The notes below the pieces were generated by a model. It saw nothing but the letters and a program-made list of their open reading frames with translations. It was not told where the DNA came from and did no database searches. From assembly GCF_902833645.1 (NCBI RefSeq), contig NZ_CADFGE010000008.1:310001-374000 (forward strand): a DNA stretch of 64,000 bases, read 5' to 3'. The DNA comes from Paraburkholderia fungorum. Its GTDB lineage: Bacteria; Pseudomonadota; Gammaproteobacteria; Burkholderiales; Burkholderiaceae. This document shows positions 16,960-25,289 of this stretch, piece by piece; position 1 is the stretch's first letter, and each line of letters opens with the position of its first letter. The translations under genes were made by a program, and so were the position numbers.

Positions 16960-16984
16960 GGTGCGTCCGTTCCGTCGACGCACC
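16960..16984. terminator. Hairpin downstream of the transketolase operon
   Basis: GGTGCGTC (16960-16967) pairs perfectly with GACGCACC (16977-16984) across a 9-base loop, 86 bases past the last stop. No T-tract follows, so an intrinsic terminator is only possible. Confidence 0.4.
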
Positions 16985-17183
16985 GCCATCGACTGCCAGG
17001 CCCGTGCGTTGACGAAACCTGCTACGCGTTAGTACTGGCCGTCAACGCTGAAGCAACTAGCCGCGTGCTTGTCCGCAATCCTTTGGTTCCCGACAACCCA
17101 TCGCGTCCCGCCGATGTCTTATCCAATTGGCCAAACGCAAACACTTAGCCCGCCTGGTTGATCGCTGCACCGTTGCCATGACT

Positions 17184-17189
17184 TATAAT
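17184..17189 (+). promoter_or_regulatory. Candidate -10 box of element A leader
   Basis: TATAAT is conserved in both copies (17184-17189 and 39543-39548) just upstream of the first leader hairpin. A TTGATC lies 20 bases upstream, a longer spacer than usual for sigma-70. Transcription would start near 17196. Confidence 0.45.
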
Positions 17190-17360
17190 CATCAAGCCGT
17201 CGGGAAACACCCGGCGGTCAGGTGTGGAAGCCTGTTGTTCTAACCGCACACCCGCTTAGGCGGGCGTGCGTCTACCCCTGCACGTCTGTTGTTTTCAATG
17301 GGCGGGCTGTGGTGGGGGAGCCGCAAGGCTCGCCGGCTCGTTAGAACACCGGTCTTCCAA
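17190..17360 (+). ncRNA. Structured leader RNA, candidate C4/CI-type antisense module, copy A
   Basis: Several helices can be read. A stem lies around 17199-17217 with loop AAACA. A 10-bp stem pairs 17246-17255 with 17260-17269 (loop TTAG). A 5-bp stem pairs GAGCC at 17318-17322 with GGCTC at 17327-17331 on a GCAA (GNRA) tetraloop. A distant helix pairs GTTCTAAC (17237-17244) with GTTAGAAC (17340-17347). In copy B the last helix has changed on both sides and still pairs fully, and the tetraloop becomes GCGA, still GNRA. The layout recalls the C4 antisense RNA of phage P1 and the CI RNA of P4, which pair with a downstream target near an icd-like frame. The family assignment is inference from memory; the covariation is seen directly. 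Confidence 0.65.
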
Positions 17361-17438
17361 ACCCGCCACGTGCCCGCTCACCCCTTCCCCAAGCAAGCGA
17401 GTGTCGGGCGATCCAGGAAGTACCAGGGAGGTCGCACC

Positions 17439-17873
17439 ATGAGCAGCAAACCCACAAAACAATCTCAACCCGCTTCACGCCCGCCTGTCGACGCGCTTCA
17501 GTACGAAAAGCTTGCGCTCTCCAGCTTCGATCTATGCAACCGGCAGTTGAGCCAGCTCAACACATTGATCACACTTGGGTCCTCAATATGTAGGAATCCT
17601 GCCATCACGAGTGACGAAAGACGACGTCAGCAGACCATGCTTGAATTGCTCGTCGATACAGCAGAGCAATATCAGCGGGAGCTGGAATGTGACCGTGAGC
17701 TGTATCAGGTGATCGCACTCGACGCGAAGGGCATCCCTCAAAGCCGCATCACTGCGAACCGTGCAATGCGCCTACTTGCCGAGGCATCAGAAATAGCGAC
17801 GAAGGAAACGCCAGCAGCCACGAAGCCGAGCCCGAGCAAACATACGTCAGCCAAGCCCACAACGAACGCATAA
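17439..17873 (+). CDS. Small hypothetical protein of the duplicated element, copy A
   Basis: The 144-residue protein starts MSSKPTKQSQPASRPP at an ATG with GGGAGG upstream. Its middle (about 20-115) is helix-rich with conserved LCNRQLSQLNTLITLG and RRQQTMLELLVDTAEQYQREL segments that could form a coiled coil. The tail is Lys/Pro/Ser/Thr-rich and disordered. Copy B (39802-40278) is nearly identical over the first 135 residues, then diverges and is longer. No signal peptide, membrane segment or known domain is visible. An in-frame opening upstream to 17289 reads through the leader but is not conserved in copy B. Its expression is probably controlled by the structured leader. Confidence 0.7.
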   Translation: MSSKPTKQSQPASRPPVDALQYEKLALSSFDLCNRQLSQLNTLITLGSSICRNPAITSDERRRQQTMLELLVDTAEQYQRELECDRELYQVIALDAKGIPQSRITANRAMRLLAEASEIATKETPAATKPSPSKHTSAKPTTNA

Positions 17874-17994
17874 ACAGACGCGGCGGCCCAAGCATCGGTT
17901 CCTGCGCAGCACTAACCATCAAGAAGGTGGGCAACTTCAGTTGATCAGATTTTCAGGATGCCTGCCCCCTCCGTCACGAGCATCGGCGAGCGCC

Positions 17995-18485
17995 GCAAGC
18001 AAATGTGGACAGGCATCCGCGGGAGCTTTCCGGCGGTTCGTGCGAACGCGTGCTCCCGGCCACAAACAGCCGCTCACATGCGTCATCGCCCGGATGTTCG
18101 AGCGACGGTTCCACTCCGTAAACGGCCATCCAATCGTCAAGGACGAACGCTTGGTCATCGGCCGGAGCCGCCATTGGGACAGGCCGGGTTCTTCGTCGCC
18201 AAACGTGGCGGATTGCCGACGTTGGCGGCCTGGATCAATCCGGCGGCAGCTTTCCTTATCGACGGACTCACACTCTCGACCCAAACCGATCATAAAACTT
18301 TTTCGTCAGCGGTCATTCGCTCGCCCCGTCAGACTAAACGACGGTGCGGATTGTGTTCGGTGCACTTGGGCTACACGGGGTTATTTCTGATTGAGTATTT
18401 CTTACTCAGATCCTTCACAGAGAACGCTAAGGCAGGCGGTAAGCGTTCGAGAAAGCGGATCTGATGCCGTGATCGGGGCGCAGGG
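17995..18485. other. 491-base gap without a convincing gene
   Basis: Several overlapping frames exist on both strands but none shows family similarity or a good start site. The left boundary is where similarity to copy B of the duplicated element stops. Confidence 0.45.
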
Positions 18486-19121
18486 CTACACGCGGGCTAA
18501 TGCATCTCCAATAGGCACATCTCCTCCTACAAAACCAATTACCTTGTTCACCAGGCGCGCCTTGAGCGCATCGAGAACGACCTCGGCCACATCTTCACGC
18601 GCCACCGGGTCGCGCGGAGAGTCGGCATCCGACACGATCTGAATGGTTCCCACTCCCGGCTCCATTGTCAGCGTGCCGGGGCGCAGCACAAGGTAATCGA
18701 GCCCGCTAGCAATCACGTAGTCGTCCGATTCGCGTTTCATTTGCGCGTAGTGTTGTAGTGCTTGCTGCGAACGTTCCGGCGCGTACGCAAGCAATGCACT
18801 GATAACGACAAAAAGGCCCACGCTGCTTTGCTTTGCGTAATCGACCGACTTGATGATCGAGTCGCGGTCGATCAGGCGTTCCTGCTCCGAGCCCTCGGTT
18901 TCTGCCGAGCCGGCGGCGTAAATGACAGTATGTACGCCGCTGAATACATGCGAGAAATCGCCAGTCAGGTCGGCAATGAGCGGTCGGACGCCGAACCGCT
19001 CGAAAGCATCGCTTTTTGCCGCGTTGCGTATCAACGGGCAGAACGGGATGGCGGCGGCATGCAATTTTTCGGCTATTAGCCGCCCCGTTCTCCCGCTTGC
19101 GCCAATTAACAGAACGTTCAT
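18486..19121 (-). CDS. NAD(P)-binding SDR-like protein (atypical SDR, YwnB/NmrA type)
   Basis: The 211-residue protein begins MNVLLIGASGRTGRLIAEKL, the Rossmann glycine motif of atypical SDRs. It continues with HTVIYAAGSAE and LDYLVLRPGTLTMEPG, which match the NAD(P)H-binding NmrA/YwnB group. The classical YxxxK site is not clear. The ATG at 19121 has AGGAGA upstream; an in-frame extension to 19166 lacks a site. The role is probably flavin or quinone-related redox or a redox-sensing function in the cytosol. It is isolated from any operon. Confidence 0.8.
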   Translation of the reverse strand: MNVLLIGASGRTGRLIAEKLHAAAIPFCPLIRNAAKSDAFERFGVRPLIADLTGDFSHVFSGVHTVIYAAGSAETEGSEQERLIDRDSIIKSVDYAKQSSVGLFVVISALLAYAPERSQQALQHYAQMKRESDDYVIASGLDYLVLRPGTLTMEPGVGTIQIVSDADSPRDPVAREDVAEVVLDALKARLVNKVIGFVGGDVPIGDALARV

Positions 19122-19723
19122 GACTTTTCTCCTGGAACGATGTGCTACACAGCAGTCTGTATTCACAGTCTAGTATCAGAACGCGAAAGTTTTCTGCATC
19201 CATCAGGCTGGGGGAAGTCGCAACGGCGGGCCCAACCGCTATTCCTCGTCACCGAGTTTCCCTGCGTCCGTAAGCGCAGTCTTCCGTACAGTGTCAAACT
19301 TTGGAACCATCGTCGTAAGCGCGCCGTGGAGGGCCGGTACGGACACGACCGCGGACAACCGGCCCGAGCCCACGAGAGGCGCTTGCTGGCCGGTAGTACG
19401 CGTTCGCAGAAACCGCAGGTAAGGAGCCGCCGAGGATCCAAATGTCCGGTCCGGGGACGATCGTCGAACTGGTGCAATCGGCCAACTACGGCCGGTGGTT
19501 CATTTTGCTCGGGCGACCGCTCGCATAGCAGCTTCGGACCGTGACAATCGGTTCTGAACCCCACTGATGTGTTCTTTGTACCAGCGAGATTGCCCGCAGC
19601 CTGTTCCTCGGGGCCGCCTTATTGTCGGGATCGATCCCCCTGGTTTCCGCGTTCGGCGTAGCACGACTTGAAAAGCCGGCCGCCAACATCTGCCGTTCTT
19701 CGCAGGCTCCCGAGGAGACGGCC
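19122..19723. other. 602-base gap, degenerate sequence, possible relic before ridA
   Basis: No intact gene is seen. Between about 19580 and 19720 a frame open into the RidA gene gives a hydrophobic stretch (LFLGAALLSGSIPLVSAFG) resembling an export signal, but it lacks an ATG. It may be the relic of another gene. Confidence 0.4.
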
Positions 19724-20221
19724 ATGGCAAGAATCGAAGCAAAGCTGGCGGGGATGGGACTGACGTTGCCGCAGACGCTGCAGATGCCTGCAAACGTAAA
19801 TATGTCATTGCCATTTGCATGGGTGCGCGTGAGCGGCAAGCGAGCTTTTGTCTCAGGACACGTCCCGCTCAACCTCGATGGGACGATTGCGCAACCGGTC
19901 GGCAAGGTCGGCGCGGAAGTTTCTTCAGACGAAGGCTACGCAGCAGCACGCCTTGTGGCGCTTGCACAGTTGGCGAGTCTTCAGAAGGCGCTCGGCGATC
20001 TGGATCGCATTACGGCCTGGGTACGCGTCTTTGCAATGGTCAATACAACGCCCGGTTTCGACCAGATGCCACGGATCGCAAATGGCTTCTCGGATTTGAT
20101 CCTTGAACTGTTCGGGCCGGACATCGGTATGCATGCCCGGTCAGCCGTCGGCGTCGCGCTCCCTCTAAACGTGCCCGTCGAATGCGAAGCGGAAGTTGAG
20201 ATTGACGGACTGCGCCTCTAA
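19724..20221 (+). CDS. RidA (YjgF/YER057c/UK114)-family protein
   Basis: The 165-residue product fits the longer RidA branch: FVSGHVPLNLDGTIAQPVGKVGAEVSSDEGYAAARLVALAQLASLQKALGDLDRI is the family's core, followed by FMV-type strands and ERSAVGVA-like residues (here ARSAVGVALPLNVPVECEAEVEI). The canonical catalytic Arg equivalent lies in ARSAVG. Members hydrolyse reactive enamine/imine intermediates or act in catabolic steps. The ATG at 19724 with GAGGAG upstream is the best start, although the frame is open to about 19568. Confidence 0.85.
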   Translation: MARIEAKLAGMGLTLPQTLQMPANVNMSLPFAWVRVSGKRAFVSGHVPLNLDGTIAQPVGKVGAEVSSDEGYAAARLVALAQLASLQKALGDLDRITAWVRVFAMVNTTPGFDQMPRIANGFSDLILELFGPDIGMHARSAVGVALPLNVPVECEAEVEIDGLRL

Positions 20222-20568
20222 TCCAGGATTGCCGCCGAGAGCCACTCTCATAAGCACGTGTAGGAACCATCGTCTCGGGTCGATCCAAGAGCAGACGGTC
20301 AGGGACAGCATCTGGGTGACCCAGAAGGGTCGCGTGCTGCCGATCGCAGCGAAGCGAGGGTGAAGCGGCGCATGCTAATTGCATGAGGCGACACGCGGCC
20401 AGGAACGGCCGTTCGACATCACGTTTAGATTGTTGACAATCAAGCGTTTTTAAAACAATCCTGGTGGGACGGCGAACACCCGCCGCCCGGTACTCACCGG
20501 CTGCCGCGCATGCTTGCCTCTTCGAAAATGCGAGTCGAACACGCGGTAATGAACGTCGCGAATCCGAT
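20222..20568. other. 347-base gap between convergent genes
   Basis: The gap separates the 3' ends of the RidA and acetyltransferase genes. No gene is seen. A 14-base palindrome (GATTGT-TG-ACAATC, 20428-20441) is present but not near a start codon. Confidence 0.4.
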
Positions 20569-21144
20569 TCAATCCGCTGCGTTGTTTACGAGCGACGTAA
20601 GTACGTGGTCGGCCCATACCCCGTTGATTTTTAGGTAGGACCGAGCCAGTCCTTCGCGATCAAAACCTAGCCGCTCCAATAGCTGTGCGCTACGAACATT
20701 TTCGGACCTAAAATTCGCCATTATTCTGTGCAATCTGACGTGGTCGAAAATATACGAAATGGCGGGCGTCAATGCTTCGCGCATCAGACCTTTTCCTTCA
20801 AACCGCTTTCCGACCGAGAAACCAAGGTGACACGCTTGGAAAGGGCCGCGCACGATGTTGGTGAAATTGCATTCCCCCATCATTTCTCCGCTTTCCGGGG
20901 AAATTAATAGAAGATGCACAGCCTGCCCTGAAGTGTTGTTATGGGCCATCGTGGAAAGTCGTTGCGCGACTGATTCAGCTTCAAAAAAGCTCTCGGCTCG
21001 AAGCGGCTCCCATGGCTGCAAATGGGCGCGGTTCTCAATACTGTATTCTCGAAGCTCCTGCACGAACTGGCCACACGCCGGTACAAGTTTTAGACGTGCG
21101 GTAGAGATTTCTTGATGTAACACATCGAAGCTGGCACTCGTCAC
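20569..21144 (-). CDS. GNAT-family N-acetyltransferase (RimJ/RimL type)
   Basis: The product has the layout of ribosomal-protein-alanine acetyltransferase-like enzymes. It opens with ISTARLKLVP and has HLGFSVGKRFEGKGLMREAL for acetyl-CoA binding (the V/I-x-x-x-x-G-x-G/A loop). It ends HRIMANFRSENVRSAQLLERLGFDREG with the family's C-terminal Asn/Ser-rich helix. I prefer the GTG at 21144, which has GGAGAG close upstream, over the TTG at 21162. It probably acetylates an amino group on a protein or small molecule. It has no operon partners. Confidence 0.85.
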   Translation of the reverse strand: MTSASFDVLHQEISTARLKLVPACGQFVQELREYSIENRAHLQPWEPLRAESFFEAESVAQRLSTMAHNNTSGQAVHLLLISPESGEMMGECNFTNIVRGPFQACHLGFSVGKRFEGKGLMREALTPAISYIFDHVRLHRIMANFRSENVRSAQLLERLGFDREGLARSYLKINGVWADHVLTSLVNNAAD

Positions 21145-21769
21145 ATCGCTCTCCGTTGACAAAGGCGTGCGAGTATGTCTAGTCAGGAGTCTTTCGTCAA
21201 TAGTTCGCCTGACGACGCGAATGTCAATGTCTGCTGCAGGGAAAACCGCCCCCCCCCTATGGGTCGAAAGTACGCATTCGTTGGTGCCATAGCTGCCCTT
21301 CGCGGTTGCCGCTGTCGAACGACCGCCCTGCTGCCGCGAGCGGGCATGTCAGCGTCGACATGCGAGCGCCGACTAAGGCCAACGAAGCAACGTTCAACAT
21401 CGCGAATTGGATGGCCGCTTCCTTAGTGGAACCGACGCCTGAACGTCCGGGCGACGGAGCGGACGAATGACGCTTCATGGTCGGACTGAATCCGATAATG
21501 ATCGGCTCAGTTCTACCCTCACCAGCCATTCGACCTTCTACTTAAGAGACGTCCGCGTGCCTCGTACGCCAACCGTCGAAACCCGCTTGAACGGTTCCAG
21601 GCAAGCCCCGTTCACTGCGACTAGACGCCCATCGAAAAATTGAATGGGGCAGGTGACCGCGCGGTAGATCGATGCCCTACCCGCACGCGGAGCGTTCGAG
21701 CCGCACGTTCCGAGAGGCCGGAGGTCGTCACTGTATGATGCGCGGACAAGTCTCCACGGATAAAACTTG
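21145..21769. other. 625-base gap, degenerate sequence
   Basis: No convincing gene. Short frames on both strands lack start sites and family motifs. The last 60 bases must contain the promoter of the chromate transporter gene. Confidence 0.4.
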
Positions 21770-23008
21770 ATGGATCAGCAGCCCGTTACAGTGCCACGCT
21801 CCGGCCGATTAATCGACGTGTTCGATGTTCTCAAGGTCTTCCTTAAATTGGGTCTGACGTCATTTGGCGGCCCGATCGCTCATCTCGGCTATTTCCGTCG
21901 TGAGTTCGTCGAAAACCGGCGTTGGCTCGATGATGAGGCCTACACCGACCTCGTAGCGCTGTGCCAGTTTCTCCCTGGCCCGGCCAGCAGTCAGGTGGGA
22001 TTTTCGATCGGGCTTATGCGAGCGGGATGGCTCGGCGGTTTGGCCGCGTGGTGTGGCTTCACCTTGCCATCCGTTCTCTTGCTTATCGGCTTTGCTGCGC
22101 TCGCTCCTGACCTCGGCAATGCTGCGGGGCAAGGCTTGATCCACGGCCTGAAACTGGTGGCAGTCGCGGTGGTCGCACAAGCGGTGTGGGATATGGCGCG
22201 GCGTCTGTGCCCAGATCGTCAGCGAGCGGCCATCGCCCTTATTTCCATCGCAATGCTTGCCGTCTTGACGACGGTGTACGCCCAATTGCTGGTGATCGCA
22301 CTCGGGGCGCTGCTCGGTATCGTCTTTTGCAGGACTGGAGACGCGCAACGGGGCAGCGAACCGCATCCGGCGCTTACCGCGATGCGCATTTCACCCGTGA
22401 TCGGATGGGCCGCGCTGGCGCTTTTCTTCGTTATTCTGCTTGGACTCCCCGCTTTACTGACGCTACATAACACGCGCGGCATTCAGATGTTCGACGCTTT
22501 CTATCGCTCCGGCGCACTGGTGTTCGGCGGCGGCCACGTCGTCTTGCCGTTGCTGCAACAGCAGACTGTCGCGACAGGTTGGATCGCGCCGAGTGATTTT
22601 CTGGCCGGCTACGGCGCGGCCCAAGCCGTGCCGGGACCGCTGTTTACATTCGCAGCCTTTCTCGGCTGGATGATGCCCGAGGCACCGCGTCACTGGGTCG
22701 GCGCCGCGCTGGCCACCGCCGGTATATTTCTGCCGGGTCTGCTGCTGGTCATAGCCGCCCTGCCTCACTGGCAATCCCTGCGCTCGCGCCCTGCCACGGC
22801 AGCGATGTTGAGCGGCGTGAACGCGGCGGTAGTCGGCTTGCTGGCTACAGCGCTTTATTCGCCGGTATGGGTCAGTGCGGTGCTTTCGAAGGCCGACTTC
22901 GCTGTCGCGGCGGTCTGCTTTCTATTGCTTACCCGCTGGAAGGTACCGCCATTCGCGGTCGTCGTGGTGGGTGCGCTCGCTGGCATAGCCGAGTTTGCTT
23001 TACGTTGA
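21770..23008 (+). CDS. chrA: Chromate transporter, long-chain ChrA
   Basis: This 412-residue inner-membrane protein has the two homologous halves of long-chain ChrA. The first half carries FLKLGLTSFGGPIAHLGYFRREFV and LCQFLPGPASSQVGFSIGLMRAG. The second carries FYRSGALVFGGGHVVLPLLQQQTV and GYGAAQAVPGPLFTFAAFLG. It exports chromate from the cytosol using the proton motive force and confers resistance. The ATG at 21770 is preferred to the TTG one codon earlier. No chrB-type regulator is beside it. The full cardiolipin synthase gene follows convergently, with 45 bases between stops. Confidence 0.92.
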   Translation: MDQQPVTVPRSGRLIDVFDVLKVFLKLGLTSFGGPIAHLGYFRREFVENRRWLDDEAYTDLVALCQFLPGPASSQVGFSIGLMRAGWLGGLAAWCGFTLPSVLLLIGFAALAPDLGNAAGQGLIHGLKLVAVAVVAQAVWDMARRLCPDRQRAAIALISIAMLAVLTTVYAQLLVIALGALLGIVFCRTGDAQRGSEPHPALTAMRISPVIGWAALALFFVILLGLPALLTLHNTRGIQMFDAFYRSGALVFGGGHVVLPLLQQQTVATGWIAPSDFLAGYGAAQAVPGPLFTFAAFLGWMMPEAPRHWVGAALATAGIFLPGLLLVIAALPHWQSLRSRPATAAMLSGVNAAVVGLLATALYSPVWVSAVLSKADFAVAAVCFLLLTRWKVPPFAVVVVGALAGIAEFALR

Positions 23009-23053
23009 ACCGATGTCCGGACAAGCTCCGCGCACCTCGGGCGGCTCCAAACC

Positions 23054-24325
23054 TCAAAGCTGCGAATCGAGCAGCGCGACAACCCGTTCCAGCAGCTTTT
23101 CAAGCAGCGGACGGCGGCGCCAGTCGTCAAGCGTGATGCGTTTCGCGTTGACAACGTCACCGTCGAAAACAGCCGTCTGCCGGCGCGCGAAATCGCGGTC
23201 ATAGATGTTGAGATTGGCCTCGTCGTTGAGCTTGAACGAGCGGCTGTCGAAGTTAGTCGAGCCTACCGACACCAGATACTCGTCGACGACGATCAGCTTG
23301 CAGTGATACATCGTCGGCTGATACTCGTACATCTCAACGCCCGCGGCGAGCAGGTCGCCCCAGCACGCGCGCGACGCCTCGCGCACCGTGTGGGTGTCGA
23401 TGCGTTTGCCGGGCGTGATGATGCGCACCTTCACTCCGCGCTTTGCTGCCTCGACGATCGCGTTGATCGTCAGCTTGTCCGGCACAAAGTACGCACTCGC
23501 CAGGTGGATGGAATGCGTTGCCGCGGTGATCGCCATGAGGTACATCAGCTGCATGTCGTCGCTGCCGCCGGAGGGCGAACTGCTGAACATGTGCGCGAGG
23601 CCTTCGCCTGCGGCGTCGATCTCCGGAAAGTATTGCGGGCCGTGAAGCACATTGCCCGTCGACTTGACCCAGTTGTCCATGAAGACCGCCTGCATCTGCC
23701 CTACCGCCGGGCCTTCGACGCGAAAGTGCATGTCGCGCCAGTGCTTCTCATCCTGCGCGTGTCCGCTCCACTCGTCGGCGATACCCACGCCGCCCGTAAA
23801 GCCGATGTGTCCGTCGATCACGAGCAGCTTGCGGTGCGTGCGGTCGTTCATGCGACCAAGACCGGTCCAGTGCGGCTTGTGGTACCGAACGACTTCCGCA
23901 CCCGCCTCGCGCAGCATCCGCAAATAGCGCCTGTCCATCTTCGACGAGCCGACCCAATCGAGCAGCACATGCACCGCGACACCCGCACGCGCCTTGTCGG
24001 AGAGCGCGCGCGCAAATTCCTCGCCAATCGCACCGGACCAGTAAATGAAGGTTTCGAAGGTGATCGTATGCCGCGCCGAGCGGATGCCCTCCAGCATCGA
24101 CGGGAAGATCTCATCGCCGTTGAGGAGCACCTCGAAGCGGTTGCCCGGGACGACGGGCGGCCCGAGCAGCAGCCCCATCGAGCGAATGAACTGCGGATCG
24201 TCACTGGCGTAAAGCCGTTCGATCTTGTGCTCGAGCTTCTTCTCGCCGCTCGTCAGGTTCGCGATCACCAGCACGACGACGAGCGTTACCACGACCGTCA
24301 GGACAATAAGGGCAATCGTCGGCAT
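23054..24325 (-). CDS. cls: Cardiolipin synthase (phospholipase D family), intact copy
   Basis: The 423-residue enzyme joins two phosphatidylglycerol (or PG and PE) molecules into cardiolipin at the inner membrane. It begins with a hydrophobic anchor (IALIVLTVVVTLVVVLVIANL). It has two PLD motifs: HRKLLVIDGHIGFTGG and, later, HCKLIVVDEYLVSVGSTNFD. The ATG at 24325 gives the anchor at the very N-terminus; an upstream ATG at 24349 is possible. The 3' 847 bases are repeated in decayed form at 330-945. It is convergent with chrA. Confidence 0.9.
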   Translation of the reverse strand: MPTIALIVLTVVVTLVVVLVIANLTSGEKKLEHKIERLYASDDPQFIRSMGLLLGPPVVPGNRFEVLLNGDEIFPSMLEGIRSARHTITFETFIYWSGAIGEEFARALSDKARAGVAVHVLLDWVGSSKMDRRYLRMLREAGAEVVRYHKPHWTGLGRMNDRTHRKLLVIDGHIGFTGGVGIADEWSGHAQDEKHWRDMHFRVEGPAVGQMQAVFMDNWVKSTGNVLHGPQYFPEIDAAGEGLAHMFSSSPSGGSDDMQLMYLMAITAATHSIHLASAYFVPDKLTINAIVEAAKRGVKVRIITPGKRIDTHTVREASRACWGDLLAAGVEMYEYQPTMYHCKLIVVDEYLVSVGSTNFDSRSFKLNDEANLNIYDRDFARRQTAVFDGDVVNAKRITLDDWRRRPLLEKLLERVVALLDSQL

Positions 24326-24480
24326 GCGCGGGCCTCGCGTAGCGGACACTCGTCCGGAACCGTTAGTGTACGGGTATTCGGGACCGCGGATAGATCAGCG
24401 CTTCTCCCCTTCGTCGGCATGTTGCCGGGCGCTGCGCATGGAGAGTCAGCGCAATTCACTACGCCATCAAGAGAGTGCTA

Positions 24481-24594
24481 ATGGGAACCAGAGAAGCTCG
24501 CCGGATTATCCGCAGCCTTCTGAGCCAAGATGCGCCGGAGTCGCTGAACCTCGTCATGCGCGAACAGGACGCGCTCGTCCGTCAGGAGGATTGA
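24481..24594 (+). CDS. Possible 37-residue small ORF
   Basis: ATG at 24481 opens MGTREARRIIRSLLSQD and stops at 24592-24594, one base before the next ATG. The codon pattern is plausible and a purine-rich site precedes it, but there is no family match. It could form a pair with the ORF at 24596. Confidence 0.3.
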   Translation: MGTREARRIIRSLLSQDAPESLNLVMREQDALVRQED

Positions 24595-24595
24595 A

Positions 24596-25108
24596 ATGAC
24601 AGATGACCTGCGACGACAACCCCGCAAAGTTGAGCAAGCCCTGGTGGCACTTGAGGGCGTGATTGCAGTGCGGCGGGAGTACATCTCGCTGCTTCAGTGT
24701 TTGGGAACGTGTGACAAGAAGCTAACCTCCCTCGACGCACTTATAACGGCCAGGCCAGGTCACGTCCGCAGCGCAGCGAGACTGCGTTGCCGCGACTGTC
24801 GCCGGTGGGCCGCAGTGATACCGCCGCGGAATGTCCAGGTCGCATGTCGGTCGATATCGATTGCGGTTGGGCGCAAGCCGATCGCCTACGCGCCCCAAGG
24901 CGATCTACCGACGTTTGTGACAGAGTTCGCGCCCCGCATAGACGGCAGAAAACAGGCCGACGATAACGGCCGCTACGGCCAACGATTCATCTTGTCGTCC
25001 CGCCGGGGCCCGCGATGTCGCATAAAACCACAGGCCGATCCCGACCGCCGTCATGAACATGCCAAAGACAAGCCCCCACACCGGCCCCGCCGTATCGGAG
25101 CTCCCTAA
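24596..25108 (+). CDS. Uncertain hypothetical ORF with strong ribosome binding site
   Basis: An AGGAGG site lies seven bases before the ATG. The first 55 residues or so (MTDDLRRQPRKVEQALVALE onward) look protein-like. The rest is Arg/Pro-rich, runs antisense to the membrane-protein gene at 24905-25126, and looks like a shadow frame. It may be a decayed gene whose 3' part has drifted. Confidence 0.3.
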   Translation: MTDDLRRQPRKVEQALVALEGVIAVRREYISLLQCLGTCDKKLTSLDALITARPGHVRSAARLRCRDCRRWAAVIPPRNVQVACRSISIAVGRKPIAYAPQGDLPTFVTEFAPRIDGRKQADDNGRYGQRFILSSRRGPRCRIKPQADPDRRHEHAKDKPPHRPRRIGAP

Positions 25109-25126
25109 TCTGTGAGACATTTTCAT
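24905..25126 (-). CDS. Small two-helix membrane protein
   Basis: The 73-residue product starts MKMSHRLGSSDTAGP at an ATG with GGGAG upstream. It has two hydrophobic segments, about 15-35 (VWGLVFGMFMTAVGIGLWFY) and 48-64 (LAVAAVIVGLFSAVYAG), with a short polar loop between. The size and topology suggest a small inner-membrane protein. No function is known. Confidence 0.6.
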   Translation of the reverse strand: MKMSHRLGSSDTAGPVWGLVFGMFMTAVGIGLWFYATSRAPAGRQDESLAVAAVIVGLFSAVYAGRELCHKRR

Positions 25127-25289
25127 CGCTATACTCCCCGTCCCGCACCGACATTTCCTGATTGCCAAAGCCTGCGAGTTCCGCATTGGCACGATTTTAC
25201 GGTAGCGTACGCGGCCAAAAAGACGTCATCAACACGCTAAATTATGATTGAGGTCTTTTAGCGCTTTGCGATCAAACGGACAGACATCC

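Larger units (their letters stand above)
17112..17994 (+). repeat. Duplicated RNA-plus-gene element, copy A
   Basis: This ~883-base element is repeated in the same orientation at 39472-40355. The match begins at CTTATCCAAT, covers a promoter-like TATAAT, a structured leader and a small protein gene, and ends at GGCGAGCGCC about 120 bases past the gene. Sequence outside these limits is unrelated. Leader conservation is at the RNA level, because small indels would break any leader reading frame between copies. Confidence 0.85.

Noticed and set aside
17289..17438. N-terminal extension of the small protein through the leader (copy A frame)
   Set aside because: Copy B has indels that change the peptide completely while the nucleotides stay conserved, so the leader is RNA, not coding sequence.
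20428..20441. GATTGT-TG-ACAATC palindrome as an operator
   Set aside because: It lies between two gene ends (convergent), not before a start codon, so a regulatory role is unlikely.
23303..24481. 392-codon plus-strand frame opposite cls
   Set aside because: Composition is typical of an antisense shadow (Arg/His/Val-rich); the minus-strand frame has both HKD motifs.
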